A DNA stretch of 64,000 nucleotides from Duncaniella dubosii (GTDB lineage Bacteria > Bacteroidota > Bacteroidia > Bacteroidales > Muribaculaceae), in assembly GCF_004803915.1 (NCBI RefSeq), contig NZ_CP039396.1, positions 2,666,001-2,730,000 on the forward strand. Direction: 5' to 3'. Position numbers and translations under genes: made by a program. Below, one piece after another: positions 39,299 through 49,437 of the stretch; within the stretch, counting starts at the first letter, position 1; every line of letters begins with the position of its first letter. The notes beneath the pieces were generated by a model, which saw only the letters and a program-made list of their open reading frames with translations, ran no database searches and had not been told where the DNA came from.

Positions 39299-39358
39299 CC
39301 GCCCAAAACCTGGACGGCTATTTTTTTAAGCTATACCTGCTGTCGCGGACGGTTGTAC

Positions 39359-40053
39359 TTGACAATTTTTCCATTCGGAGCATTTTCCCAAGTAGTCAGC
39401 CCCATGTGCTCTTTATCTGCATTGGCTCGTTCCACAATCAGTTCCGCAGCAGTATGCCCGTGTATAGCATAATGCATTTTGTTCTGTACTTTCTTGAAAA
39501 ACAGACGAGTTGTCGGAGCATCCTTGTTATAGTCTATTGCCGTAGCATAAATGTCGGTCAGTTTCTGATAAAAACGACGCTCACTCAGCCTTATCTCCCT
39601 TATTTCGGCAAGCAAATGTTCAAAGTAGTCCTCACCGATGAAAGAGCCGTTTTCCATTCGCTTACGGTCAAGTACATATCCACGGATAGCAAACTGTCGG
39701 AGTACAAACGTACACCACTGCCGGAACTGAGTGGCACGAACAGAATTCACGCGATAACCTACACTGATGATGGCATCGAGATTATAGAATTGTGTATTAT
39801 AGGTTTTACCATCCTCAGCAGTATGTGCAAATTTTACACATACTGAATCTTGCAATAATTCAGATGACTCAAATATATTTTTAAGATGCTTTGACACAAC
39901 CGTTCTATCAATGTCAAAAAGCTGTGCTATAGCTTTCTGCGTTGCCCAAATGGTTTCATCTTTATACATTACTTGAATCCCATCCTCCTTGCCTTCAAGC
40001 ATAAAGATGAGGAATTCTGCTGTACTATTTCGTATTTCTATATTTTTTGTCAT
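39359..40053 (-). pseudogene. rhuM: RhuM-family protein, 5' part, split by IS66 copy 2
   Basis: N-terminal 231 residues of a RhuM-family protein. It shows an HTH-like region (ATQKAIAQLFDIDRTVVSKH), the block YNLDAIISVGYRVNS and RATQFRQW, and GHTAAELIVERANADKEHMG, all family-typical. Function of the family is not settled; members occur in pathogenicity and defence islands. It lies 74 bp after the last BREX-operon gene in the same direction, so it may once have been co-transcribed with it. Confidence 0.88.
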
Positions 40054-40127
40054 TATATAATTCCATTATCGATTTAATACCTCCATTAAATCTCACAAAT
40101 GCACCTTATATCATAATACTTAAACTA

Positions 40128-41177
40128 TTATACTAATTCAACCTTAATTCCCAGATTGAGTTTTTGTGAAATCTCGGTTATCTGGTTGAACTTGGTAATA
40201 GTGTCGGAACAAGTATTACATAACCAACCATTACCAATAGGTTTACACAGTTTTTTATAACGAGGTGCAGGATTTTTCAGTATTAAATTGTCGGCGCAAC
40301 AATTGATGCCCAATTCTCGCACTCTATCTACACCAGCATATTTTACAACCTCTACGAGGGCTTCCAATACCTTCATAGGACAGATAGTACGTCCATCTAG
40401 GAATGTAACTCGAATTCTATGACGCTCACTTTCCGATATTCCCATTATGGGTATTGCTTCCTCTGAATTATTTAAAGGGACAAGACTAATTTTTAATTCA
40501 AGCTCCAATTCATCGGATATTGTTTTAAGATCAAAACCCTTTGCTTTTGTTGAACTATTTGTCATTACGTACCACCCTCCACCTATAGGTTTTTGATATT
40601 TTGCATATTTAGAGTCAAGCGTTTGGGAGACGACAGCAACTCCGGCATGTGACAAACCAACCGAATCTACTTTTTCCGGATTAATCTCTTTTATGACAGC
40701 CACATATGTATCGCTGACGACGTTCCCCTGAAAAACTTTCCCATTAGGAAACTCAACTCTAAGTGTGTATGTCTTGCTACGCTTTGGAGTATCATGAGCA
40801 TCAGTCTGATTGCTTGTACTGGTAATAATTTCTAGATTATTAGAATCCATTTCCGATTCTTCAAGGATATCCTCGTTTGGGCAGTTACATTCATATTTAT
40901 CGCGAATAAATACTGTCGATCCTGATTTGCAAAATGAATAGTCAAGCTGTTTTTCACCATTGAATTGTAGGTTCATATCAACCGAGCATCTCAACCAAGA
41001 TATCTTACGGCTTAGAGTTTTCATCATTTCCGGAAACAGATTTTCTTTGAGATATTGCAATTCAATGTTGTTGATTTCTTTACGTATTTCTGCAACAACA
41101 TCCTCCCCGGACTCTTTCAGTCTGTCAAGGGATTCATATAGCTCTTTCAGCTTTGATATGTCGGTATTAGACGGCAT
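40128..41177 (-). CDS. BREX-linked protein with a tandem duplicated module, unknown function
   Basis: I cannot name the family. The 349 residues show an N-terminal coiled region (1-60) with a possible metal site CNCP near residue 98, then two related modules of about 97 residues, 136-233 and 253-349. Both share (L/I)RV-F-(N/D)GK/R near the start, a PEKVDSVGL / VDRVRELGI strand, a KPIG(G/N)GW(Y/L) core, and a closing helix-strand, L-LGIKVELV. Its start overlaps the brxL stop by one base (TAATG), so it is translated together with BrxL and likely belongs to the system. It may be a DNA- or modification-recognition part; that is speculation. Confidence 0.65.
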   Translation of the reverse strand: MPSNTDISKLKELYESLDRLKESGEDVVAEIRKEINNIELQYLKENLFPEMMKTLSRKISWLRCSVDMNLQFNGEKQLDYSFCKSGSTVFIRDKYECNCPNEDILEESEMDSNNLEIITSTSNQTDAHDTPKRSKTYTLRVEFPNGKVFQGNVVSDTYVAVIKEINPEKVDSVGLSHAGVAVVSQTLDSKYAKYQKPIGGGWYVMTNSSTKAKGFDLKTISDELELELKISLVPLNNSEEAIPIMGISESERHRIRVTFLDGRTICPMKVLEALVEVVKYAGVDRVRELGINCCADNLILKNPAPRYKKLCKPIGNGWLCNTCSDTITKFNQITEISQKLNLGIKVELV

Positions 41178-42607
41178 TACTTTAATTCAAATATTGGCAT
41201 GGGTTTGGAGAAAGAACTTTCACGGTCGATGTTAGCACATTGACGACGAATAATATCTCTACGATGAACAGCCGGTTTCAAACAATATGTATAAAACTCA
41301 GCAATATCCATATCCTCCTTGTTGAGAACGTGTGGAAACAGCAGCTTCAGATAGGCTGAGGCAATACGCTTTACGGCTTTCAGATGGCGCATATCTGCCC
41401 CCTCCGGAACTGCGATAGATTGATTTACAATTGTAGCATATTCCGTTGCAGTTCTGAGTTGGTGTAGGACCTCCGAGAAGAATTCTACGTTCAAAGTCCA
41501 GTCGCGTAGTGCCATGTCATTGGTAATGCGTGGAAGTAACCAACCTTCTATAAATCCGTGGAACCGGTCGAGAAGAGCAGACTCTTTAAAGGCTTCTGGA
41601 AGTTCTTCTACATAGTTATCGGACATTGGGAAACCATCTTCTGATAAGGGTATATTACCAAGAAGAATCAGGCCACACTCAGACATAAATTCGTAATTAT
41701 CAACGTTGGTCTTACCATATTCGAGATAGTTTTTAAGGATAGAACGCATCTCCATGGTATCAGTGAAAGTAATAGACTGAATCTCATCAAGTGCTACAAG
41801 GTCATGATGGAGCATAATTCCAGGTGTCTTGCGTGATTTGTCATAAAAGAGCTTGGCACGGGAAACTTTCCCCCCGCCAATGAGCCAAACGAACTTTGAC
41901 AAATTGCCGAAAACATAGGATTTACCAGTGCCCTTGGGTGCCAGTTCAATCAGGTTTAGACGAGGCTCGATGAACGGTAGTAAACGAGCCAGAAACTCCA
42001 GTTTTTGAGTTTTGCCCGAAAAGGCTGACGGGGTGTACTCCATAGCCGAAATAAGCACATCAATCCATTCATCGGTTGTAAATTTCTTACGGCACTCTCT
42101 GAACGAATTGAGATCGAGACGTTCGAGTGGACGGAAAGGCTTATATTTCGACATTTCAATATACCCCCTCTCCTTATCTTGCGGTGGAATATAAACAAGT
42201 TTGATAATTCCCCACTTTTCTCCGTCAATCAAATCATCGGGATTTTGGTCTACGATATGCTGTGGTATTTCCGTATCCGCCATCTTTATACCCATTTCCG
42301 GAATTTGGAACTGTGTCTTGTTTTTGGCGATGTTTGTGCTTATCTCAAAACGAGTAAGTAGAGTAATAACATCGCCTTGCATGAGGCGGCTGCGAATAGC
42401 ATTAGGATTAAGAGGTATGTGTTCATCGAGGAATCTAACAAGAGCATCACGACGTAGTTTGCCGTTCTGATCAATATGCGTGGCTATCAGATAGTCCTTG
42501 ACAAATGATGGCAGATTACGGCCAACGAATACTTCATTGTTGGCTGGATTCTTATAGACAGTAGATTCTCTGAAAACCAGCCTGATTTTATCACCAATTT
42601 CACTCAT
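41177..42607 (-). CDS. brxL: BREX protein BrxL, short form without Lon protease domain
   Basis: AAA+ ATPase of the BrxL family, a DNA-binding ring in BREX phage defence. The 476 residues show an N-terminal domain, Walker A APKGTGKS at 223-230, Walker B LVALDEIQ at 270-277 and LDRFHGFIEGW, an arginine-finger-like block. The well-studied type 1 BrxL is about 670 residues with a C-terminal Lon-like domain; that part is missing here, as in short homologues of other systems. It begins 2 nt after pglZ. ATG at 42607 is the only reasonable start. Confidence 0.87.
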   Translation of the reverse strand: MSEIGDKIRLVFRESTVYKNPANNEVFVGRNLPSFVKDYLIATHIDQNGKLRRDALVRFLDEHIPLNPNAIRSRLMQGDVITLLTRFEISTNIAKNKTQFQIPEMGIKMADTEIPQHIVDQNPDDLIDGEKWGIIKLVYIPPQDKERGYIEMSKYKPFRPLERLDLNSFRECRKKFTTDEWIDVLISAMEYTPSAFSGKTQKLEFLARLLPFIEPRLNLIELAPKGTGKSYVFGNLSKFVWLIGGGKVSRAKLFYDKSRKTPGIMLHHDLVALDEIQSITFTDTMEMRSILKNYLEYGKTNVDNYEFMSECGLILLGNIPLSEDGFPMSDNYVEELPEAFKESALLDRFHGFIEGWLLPRITNDMALRDWTLNVEFFSEVLHQLRTATEYATIVNQSIAVPEGADMRHLKAVKRIASAYLKLLFPHVLNKEDMDIAEFYTYCLKPAVHRRDIIRRQCANIDRESSFSKPMPIFELK

Positions 42608-42609
42608 AA

Positions 42610-45057
42610 TTAAAAGTCATCTAAATCAAGGCCTGAGCTAAAGCCCATACCAAAGAATTCAATTTCCAATTGTACAGGTTTCCCTCTGAAAGGAATAACC
42701 GTGATGTGATGTTTGCCCTCGGTTGCATTGGGGATGATACCCTCCCATTGCATACCATGGCGAATAAGAGTTATCTCTTGACCATTGAATATGGCCTTGG
42801 ATGACTGAGGCTCAGGAATAATCTTAAATACGACCTTCCTGTCAGAAATGGGCACCTTAGCCTCGACTGGTACAATCGTGTATTTGAGAGATTTCGAGGC
42901 ATCATCATTGGAAATAACAATGAATGGGACAAGCACTTCTTCAGGCGTGGCACCGCCATGTACCTCGTGTGTCGGTTTGACACCAAGCGACTGATGTCTG
43001 AGAGCGACTTTATATTTCTTATGGTCGCGTTCATTTTCGTGAACTACGAAATCAATGTCGCTGACCATCGTACAATCATCTGCAAGGGGGACATATCGGC
43101 CTTCATGCTTTGTTTTGGAATCAATCTTCAATGAGTCGCACTTGCGGGACATGGAGCTAAGTCCATGATCCGACACGATGGCGATTGTGTGTTTACCGAC
43201 TTTATTATCGTCAAGAATTTTGTAGATAACTGCTTTAACAGTTTCCAGCTCTGCAACTAGGGTCGTATATTTTTGATAGTGGCCTTCGTGTGCCAGTTCG
43301 TCAAGCGCATTGAGTTTAAAGATGAGATGGTTGCCAACATCAAATGAGTTAAGATGCGTGTTCGATGGAATAGTTGTGCGAGCGATTTGCGAAAGTATGG
43401 CTTCATAATTGCTCTGTGAGTTTTCAAGCAGGTAGTGAATGAATGGAATAAATTCTGCGCCGAGGCCGTCCACCCAATAGATTTTGTCTATGGGGTAAAC
43501 TTGACTATTCTGAATTTCATTCAGCAAATCGTGACTATTCTGGAACGAGTAGTACCAATTATAAAAAGATTCAGCACTCGCGTTGCGTTCCTCTACAATT
43601 TCCTTGAGTTCTTCGGTGTAATTATCAACTATCTTTGCCCTACGGAATCGTTCTAGATAATCAGCTGCCCACGAGGCTGTAACTTTGGTCGCAACAGATT
43701 CATACGCAGTAAGGTACCCGGCAAGGTCAGGATAAAATTCTTTAAGGTGTGAAAGACCGAAGTCTTTCTCTGCCATAAGAACATACCAGCCGAGGAACAA
43801 GATTTTCTCAAAGTCAAAGATGGAAGTACAAAGTCGTTTTGCTTGAGAAAGGCTATCGTCCTTTTGAGCTATTTCAATGATATGATTCTTGACCCATAAC
43901 TGATGTTCCTCAGGAACAAGTGTGCGGAACAATTCGCACTGAGACTGCATAATATATTTGCGGCTGTCGAAGTTTTGAAGACGTTCCGCATTAGTCATAT
44001 AGAATATCCGCTCGGTAAGATTGACAAACAATGTGTTAGCAATCTTAAAGTCGTCGATCTCATGAAGGACATCGCACATATAACCCGACAGTTCATCCCC
44101 TTTGTAAGCAAGTGCGTAAGCTTTAAGAAGCCAACGCTCATAAGCCAGTGTTTCATTTTTTGCCCAAAGCAAAAGAATATCGTTTGCAGTTATCGTTTTT
44201 CGATTAAATAGGTCTTCAACATAGCTCGGAAAGTCGAACAGCTGAGCGGCCTTCTTGCCGATGTTTTGAAGCATTGCGTCCCAATATTCCAATTCTGATT
44301 CCTTATATTCTATGGGTAATGATATTTCAAGGAAGTCGGTTATAAACTTATGCGAGTTATCTACAGACTGGAATGTGAATATTGAGTCCGGCTTAGCATT
44401 CGGCCAGCGGTTTAGAATTGGTGATGCACCACACAAGATTTTATCTTTAGGTGCCTGTTTCTTCCAGAAACTAAGCCAATCACGCATGGTAGGCAGTGAG
44501 CAAATATTAAGCTTGTCAGGAATAGTATAGTTTTTGAATTTTGAGACGTATACCATTACCTTATCGTCCTTAGGCGTATAATATTGCCAAATGGGGGCGC
44601 TCTCTTCAATGCGTCCAAAGGATTTGAGGAAGTCTGTAAACCGGTTATGCAGCCCGATGATGGGAATATAAATTCGCTTTTGAGGATGTGCAATATCTTC
44701 AGATAAGATAATATCATTAAAGAAACCCTTGAACTCGTCCTCTTTGAAAAATCGAGCAAGTTCAGAGAAGGGTGTTACGATGCTAGAGACCTTCAAGTTC
44801 CGTACGGCATCGCTCAGAGTGTCGATGTCAATGGTTTTGTCCGGGCCAAACGCAAGCTTTTCAAGATCGAACTTTTCCACACCAAGTTCCAAAACAAGAA
44901 ACTTGGTTAGTTCTCGAAAAGCATCAAAGTTATTCAACATAATGAAGCGTACACAATATCGTTGCGCTAGCACATCATATGACTTTACGTCAACGCTAAT
45001 GGCCTCCTTAAGGTCATCAAGCGAGTGAAATGCTATTACTTTGTCGGTTGCATCCAT
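42610..45057 (-). CDS. pglZ: BREX protein PglZ, alkaline-phosphatase superfamily
   Basis: Core BREX protein present in all BREX types. The 815 residues have a helical N-terminal half, then the phosphatase-like fold with metal-binding motifs WVDGLG at 528-533, IVSDHG at 627-632 and the HGGATPEEVLVPF block at 700-712, and a C-terminal beta domain. Metal ligands appear intact. It starts 2 nt downstream of the original brxC stop at 45060-45062, so translation was coupled to brxC; the IS in brxC may now reduce its expression. Confidence 0.9.
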   Translation of the reverse strand: MDATDKVIAFHSLDDLKEAISVDVKSYDVLAQRYCVRFIMLNNFDAFRELTKFLVLELGVEKFDLEKLAFGPDKTIDIDTLSDAVRNLKVSSIVTPFSELARFFKEDEFKGFFNDIILSEDIAHPQKRIYIPIIGLHNRFTDFLKSFGRIEESAPIWQYYTPKDDKVMVYVSKFKNYTIPDKLNICSLPTMRDWLSFWKKQAPKDKILCGASPILNRWPNAKPDSIFTFQSVDNSHKFITDFLEISLPIEYKESELEYWDAMLQNIGKKAAQLFDFPSYVEDLFNRKTITANDILLLWAKNETLAYERWLLKAYALAYKGDELSGYMCDVLHEIDDFKIANTLFVNLTERIFYMTNAERLQNFDSRKYIMQSQCELFRTLVPEEHQLWVKNHIIEIAQKDDSLSQAKRLCTSIFDFEKILFLGWYVLMAEKDFGLSHLKEFYPDLAGYLTAYESVATKVTASWAADYLERFRRAKIVDNYTEELKEIVEERNASAESFYNWYYSFQNSHDLLNEIQNSQVYPIDKIYWVDGLGAEFIPFIHYLLENSQSNYEAILSQIARTTIPSNTHLNSFDVGNHLIFKLNALDELAHEGHYQKYTTLVAELETVKAVIYKILDDNKVGKHTIAIVSDHGLSSMSRKCDSLKIDSKTKHEGRYVPLADDCTMVSDIDFVVHENERDHKKYKVALRHQSLGVKPTHEVHGGATPEEVLVPFIVISNDDASKSLKYTIVPVEAKVPISDRKVVFKIIPEPQSSKAIFNGQEITLIRHGMQWEGIIPNATEGKHHITVIPFRGKPVQLEIEFFGMGFSSGLDLDDF

Positions 45058-45059
45058 TT

Positions 45060-45317
45060 TTATAGTCGATTGAAAAAATCTGCGGTTTCAGGATACTGTT
45101 CGAGAAGATTAAGTATGGCCATTTGCCACATGGTGTTTGGCATATTTGTGGTCTTGATTTTCTCTTTAGCCTGCTTAACGATGTCCGTCTTAGAGGTCTT
45201 ATTTTCATTGTTAGAGTCTCCATCATTACCACTGTTGTTGCCGTCTTCACCATTGTCGCTGTCCCCATCGCCTTCTCCATTCTGTCCGCCGCTACCGGAG
45301 GTTTTACGGATATAGAA
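45060..45317 (-). pseudogene. brxC: BrxC C-terminal tail, separated by IS4-family insertion
   Basis: The last 80-odd codons of brxC, beyond the insertion. After removing the IS and one TATAGAA copy the frame runs from QFY into IRKTSGSGGQ, a Gly/Asn/Asp/Ser-rich linker of about 35 residues, and a helical end (MWQMAILNLLEQYPETADFF) to the stop at 45060. It has no start of its own. The insertion falls where the linker begins. Confidence 0.8.
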
Positions 45318-46755
45318 TTATTGCTGTCCGATAAAACTCAAATAGCGCAATAAAGTATGGCTCGAACGCTGATTTTACGGTGTTCGAGTCTTCTTTTTTA
45401 CCTTACAAGCCCCCTCAGTCAAACAATGACGGTTCGGGAGGCGCTCCGGAGGCCTCGGAAAGGATGATTTCCCACTCTTTTTCCGGGTTGTTAAACAGGC
45501 TGTTGAAGTCAACGTAGTACATCAGGGTAATTCTGACCATTGTTGCCAGCCCGGAGAAGCTCCACTGGCGTTTCAGCCCCTTCTGCATAACCATCAGCAG
45601 TAGATTGGCGATTAGTGTGATCCAGATCTGGATCTTGATGGCATTGGCGCTCTCGCCATAGAAGTATTTAAGTGGAAAGTTTTGTTTCATCTGCTTGAAC
45701 AGCAGCTCAATTTCCCATCTCTGTCGGTATATCGCGATGATTTCCTCCGGGTCGGACTCCATATCGTTGGTCAGCAGCGATATCAGTTTGCGCTTCTTGA
45801 CATCCACATAAGTGATTATGCGTGATTTATGTCGAATGACCTCTCCGCCTTTAACCTGCTTTACAAACTCCACTTGCTGTATCCTGACCTCCATCAGTCC
45901 GTCAGGAGTCTGATACATAGTGTCCGACAATATGCTGTATTTCAGGTTCTTCTTCATCTTGGTGACGTATGTTACGCCACGCTCCGTCAGTTGTTGGAAC
46001 TTCTCATAGTCGATGTATGCGCGGTCCATTGCCATTATGTCGCCTTTACTCAATGTTGTTGGCTTGAGCATGAATGAGTCGTTTGTAGCCGCTGATGTGA
46101 ACTTTATATCCGACGGCACACCTTCGTTGGCATGTATGACGGTATGAACCTTGATTCCGCCTTTCTTTTTTCCGGTCTTTGGATGGCGTCCGACTCCCTT
46201 GAACAGCAGGTTGGAGAACAGAGTAATAGTCGTGGAGTCGATAATCTGCAGCCGTTTCATCCATTTTGGAGTCTTGCGGCTGTGGCTGTCCGAGGAAAGA
46301 ACGTGGCGGTAAGTGGCATATAAATCGCGATATATAGCCTCAAATATAGCTTCGGGGCGCCTCTTGTTGGCATCCGCGAGTGTGCTGCGCCCGATTTTGA
46401 ATGTAATACCTATATGAGACAGTTTACGCGTCTCGGCAAGCAAACTGGCTGTTATCTCACGCAATGAGTCGAATCGCATTATCACCGCATAGAGCATTAC
46501 CACCAGATGAATCCAGCAGTTAAACCGTTTGGTATATCTCTCTCCTCCGTATTCGCGGCTAAACTGAAGAATTTTCGACTTGTCAAGCAGTTTTATTACC
46601 TGACCATAGAGCGGCTGTCCGCTAAAATGACTACTTTTGGGCATAGTTTAGAATATGTTTTGACCAACACAAACTAAACTAAAAGGACTGACTCCTGCAA
46701 TAGGTGCCAGTCCTAATTTTGTTTTGCCTCAAAAAGTTTTATCGGACAGCAATAA
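45318..46755 (-). mobile_element. IS4-family insertion sequence, copy A, in brxC
   Basis: 1438-bp element with perfect terminal inverted repeats of 21 bp (tips TTATTGCTGTCC), flanked by the 7-bp duplication TATAGAA at 45311-45317 and 46756-46762. It carries one transposase read in the direction of the BREX operon. Copy B at 62698 differs at several bases. Confidence 0.92.
45415..46644 (-). CDS. IS4-family transposase (copy A)
   Basis: 409-residue DDE transposase: an N-terminal DUF4372-like domain (residues 1-75), a DDE_Tnp_1 core with IIDSTTITLF, VIHANEGVPSD and AMDRAYIDYEKF, and the YREK-like block YRQRWEIELLFKQMKQN carrying the catalytic glutamate. It appears intact and complete. The family within IS4 was not resolved. 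Confidence 0.92.
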   Translation of the reverse strand: MPKSSHFSGQPLYGQVIKLLDKSKILQFSREYGGERYTKRFNCWIHLVVMLYAVIMRFDSLREITASLLAETRKLSHIGITFKIGRSTLADANKRRPEAIFEAIYRDLYATYRHVLSSDSHSRKTPKWMKRLQIIDSTTITLFSNLLFKGVGRHPKTGKKKGGIKVHTVIHANEGVPSDIKFTSAATNDSFMLKPTTLSKGDIMAMDRAYIDYEKFQQLTERGVTYVTKMKKNLKYSILSDTMYQTPDGLMEVRIQQVEFVKQVKGGEVIRHKSRIITYVDVKKRKLISLLTNDMESDPEEIIAIYRQRWEIELLFKQMKQNFPLKYFYGESANAIKIQIWITLIANLLLMVMQKGLKRQWSFSGLATMVRITLMYYVDFNSLFNNPEKEWEIILSEASGAPPEPSLFD

Positions 46756-47715
46756 TATAGAATTGGTAAATGGCTTTTTCAACATCGGACTCCTTACGAA
46801 ATGCGATTTCGCTGGGAAGTTGCGAGAGCTTTTCAAGCATCTCGTTCCACCATGCTTTCTCGATTTTGATACCTTCTATACTGTCAACGAAGTTTACAAA
46901 TCCTTTTTCGTAATTATCAACATTGGTGATAAGTATAAGAAGCTCCACATGATTGTTTTTGATGTTGCGATAAATCGCTTTAATTTTCTCGACAGGAGGA
47001 GCCTCCTGAGCAAAGATTGCAATAAGAGATTGTATCGCATTCTTCAAATCTTCCGATAAACTGGGAATATGGACAAGAGTCCATAGAGGTTGTTTTGCAT
47101 ATAGCTTGCAGAATTCCTGAATGTACCATTTAGCATTGTCGAGACTCTTGACATCATCTGGTTTGGCCTTAATTGTATGGCCGAGATCGAATGTATCATA
47201 AAGTAATTTGGTAAGGTCACTTTCCTCCTTCGAGCCAAAACGGAGAAGCATTTTGGAGTTTGAGTCAGACTTACCGTCTTTCCACATCTTGAATAAGTCG
47301 GTCACCATGGTGCAAAGTGCCTCGTCAGAGATGGGCTGGGATATAGTTGTTTGGAACAACTCAGACTTATATTTGCGGAGAGCGTATGCTATAGCTGCAC
47401 AATTCAGCATGGAAGTAAACATGCCATAGGGTGGCTTTATGAACGAAGCGAACACTACAGGCAAACTGAATTTATCAGCGTATTCCTTACGTGCTTTTTC
47501 CATGCATTTTTCCACATGATGGCAGATTTCTACCAGCCACGAATGCCCGTTAAGAGCATTTTCAGAAAGCACTCCATCAGATTTAACAAGAGTATTTCCG
47601 TTTTCCTCAAAGAGATATTTTAGCGGCGAAGCACTACTGCCGTGCGATATTAGCTGATCACGGTTTTGCGCCTGCAGTATTTGTTGGATAACTTTCGGAC
47701 AGTTACCGTCTTTGG
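46739..47715 (-). pseudogene. brxC: BrxC, third fragment (after frameshift, before IS)
   Basis: C-terminal region of BrxC in a frame shifted from the middle fragment. The frame is open from about 47715 (SKDGNCPKVIQQILQAQ) through SWLVEICHHVEKCMEKA to KAIYQFYI, then ends on a stop supplied by the IS. It is helical and has no recognised motif. Adding one A to the A4 run at 47716-47719 (plus strand) links it to the middle fragment. Confidence 0.82.
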
Positions 47716-49437
47716 AAAACGCATTGTCTCAAATCCCATGTTATAAATCTTAGCACAGAGCTTATTGTTAAGAAGGTCTGGAAGTTGATCAATAGTGCCT
47801 TCACGATAAGACTCACCATTGAAATATACATTATAGGTGTTGTGCCGAAGTTGTGTAATCCACTTAGAAACAAAAGCATGAGCCGCTTTCTCAAATTCCT
47901 TAGCCTCAGATTCATTGAAATGACTACGAGCAACTTTAGATGTGGCCACGGCATCAATGAATTTGTTATAAGCCTGTATAGAGAATGTTTCTTCAGCCAG
48001 TACAATAACCAGATTTTCAAATTCCTTTGAGAAATTGTTGAGCAGTGTCGATTTTATTTCACGGTTTTCTTCATCAAGAGCGAGGAAGAACGCAACGTGC
48101 ATATAGTTGGGCTTGTCAGATGTGAACTTATTCAACCTACTGCGAAGGAGTTGCTCGCTATCCTCGCATGAGAAGAACTGGACGGCAGTTTCTCGCTTAA
48201 CAGAAACGCCTATTTGGAACAACCCACCGAGGTCTTCTTTACTGACAGTGTCATAATCAAGAACAGAAATAGACGTCTTATAGGCCGACTGTTCGTCCTG
48301 CCGACGTTTGTTCATCTCATTCTGATTGTAGGAAGTGCCGCGGATTTTGAACTCGCCAAAGATGTCGCGGACTACAATTTTGTTCTCGTCGAGATAGTTC
48401 AAGATGTCGATAACTTTACTGTGAGCACGATCACCAGCAAACATACAACGGAGTACGTTGTCGTTTGGGGTCATCAGCTCGATTGACTTCTTGAACTTGG
48501 GTGATAATGCGTTGAGCAGCAAAATCGCTTTAAAGACTCGCAAATGGTCTTCACCTTGAGCACGCACTTTGTCTTCAAACGAATTGAATAGCCCAGTGAA
48601 CGTTACGCTAGCGGGGTCTGCATCAAATGTGGGATAAAAGAAATCCCACAGAGTGTCAGCTGTCATCAGCATATCCACATCATAGCAATTTTCGTTATTG
48701 AGGAATGCCTCGAAGCCAGAGTCGCCATCGTGCATGAACTTAATGACGCTTCGATTTGAAGAACCTATGAAGTTTGATACTTCCGAGCAAAGGAAAGCTG
48801 TATAAGGATGCATTGGGAGGAGCTCCTTGATATGGCCTACCTGTTCGGCATTGCCATGTGTCAGGAAGTCAAGTACTTCTCCGATTTTTGGGAGTACAAT
48901 ATTTTTGAACGCCTTAAACTGCTCATTCGATTCGATATCTGGAATAGTAAAGCTGTGACGCATAATCAAATATGTACTCAGACTATCCATCTTATAATCA
49001 ATTTCATCGAACCGATCACTCATCTTCGTGATGTCCTTCGCCTTGTTGTCGGTGCTTTGCGCCTCTACACGGTGCGAGATAAGGAACAGAAATATGTTGT
49101 GATGCTGTGATTTCTCAGCGATATTTTGGAGAAGGTTGATTCGATCGCTTTTCAATGTATCCATCACAGATGTGAATTCATCCCAGAAGATTATAAGTCC
49201 GTTAGCAATACTGCGCTTCTCTATTTCCTGTTCAACTTCAGCAAGCCATTCGGCAATCGCCGTTTGCTCAAAAACTGAGCCAATGGTTTCACGGATGGCA
49301 TTTTCAATGGTAATATACATTCCGGGATTGTAGTTCTTAAGGAATGTAATGGCTTCATCAGCGGTATTAATGCTGTCGGAAAGGTCTTTTGCATTGGGGA
49401 TGACTTCTTCCTCAAAAATGCGACGATGCCCCTCAAT
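47650..49437 (-). pseudogene. brxC: BrxC, middle fragment
   Basis: Continues the N-terminal frame after a single TGA codon, beginning IEGHRRIFEEEVIPNAKDL, so the gene was once continuous. It contains the Walker B strand LIIFWDEFTSV and the following SHR sensor-like LFLISHRVEAQ of the BrxC/PglY P-loop family. The frame fails at the T-run near 47716 and ends in unrelated residues. Reinitiation at the ATG of MYITIENA (49320) is possible but would lack Walker A. Confidence 0.85.

Larger units (their letters stand above)
36789..39358 (+). mobile_element. IS66-family insertion sequence, copy 2
   Basis: 2570 bp, by eye identical to copy 1 and in the same direction. It is flanked by the perfect 8-bp duplication TTGACAAT at 36781-36788 and 39359-39366, the size expected for IS66. 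The intact duplication and lack of differences point to a recent insertion. It splits rhuM. Confidence 0.96.

Noticed and set aside
38875..39846. 323-codon ORF from IS66 copy 2 into rhuM
   Set aside because: Shadow of tnpC followed by the wrong strand of rhuM.
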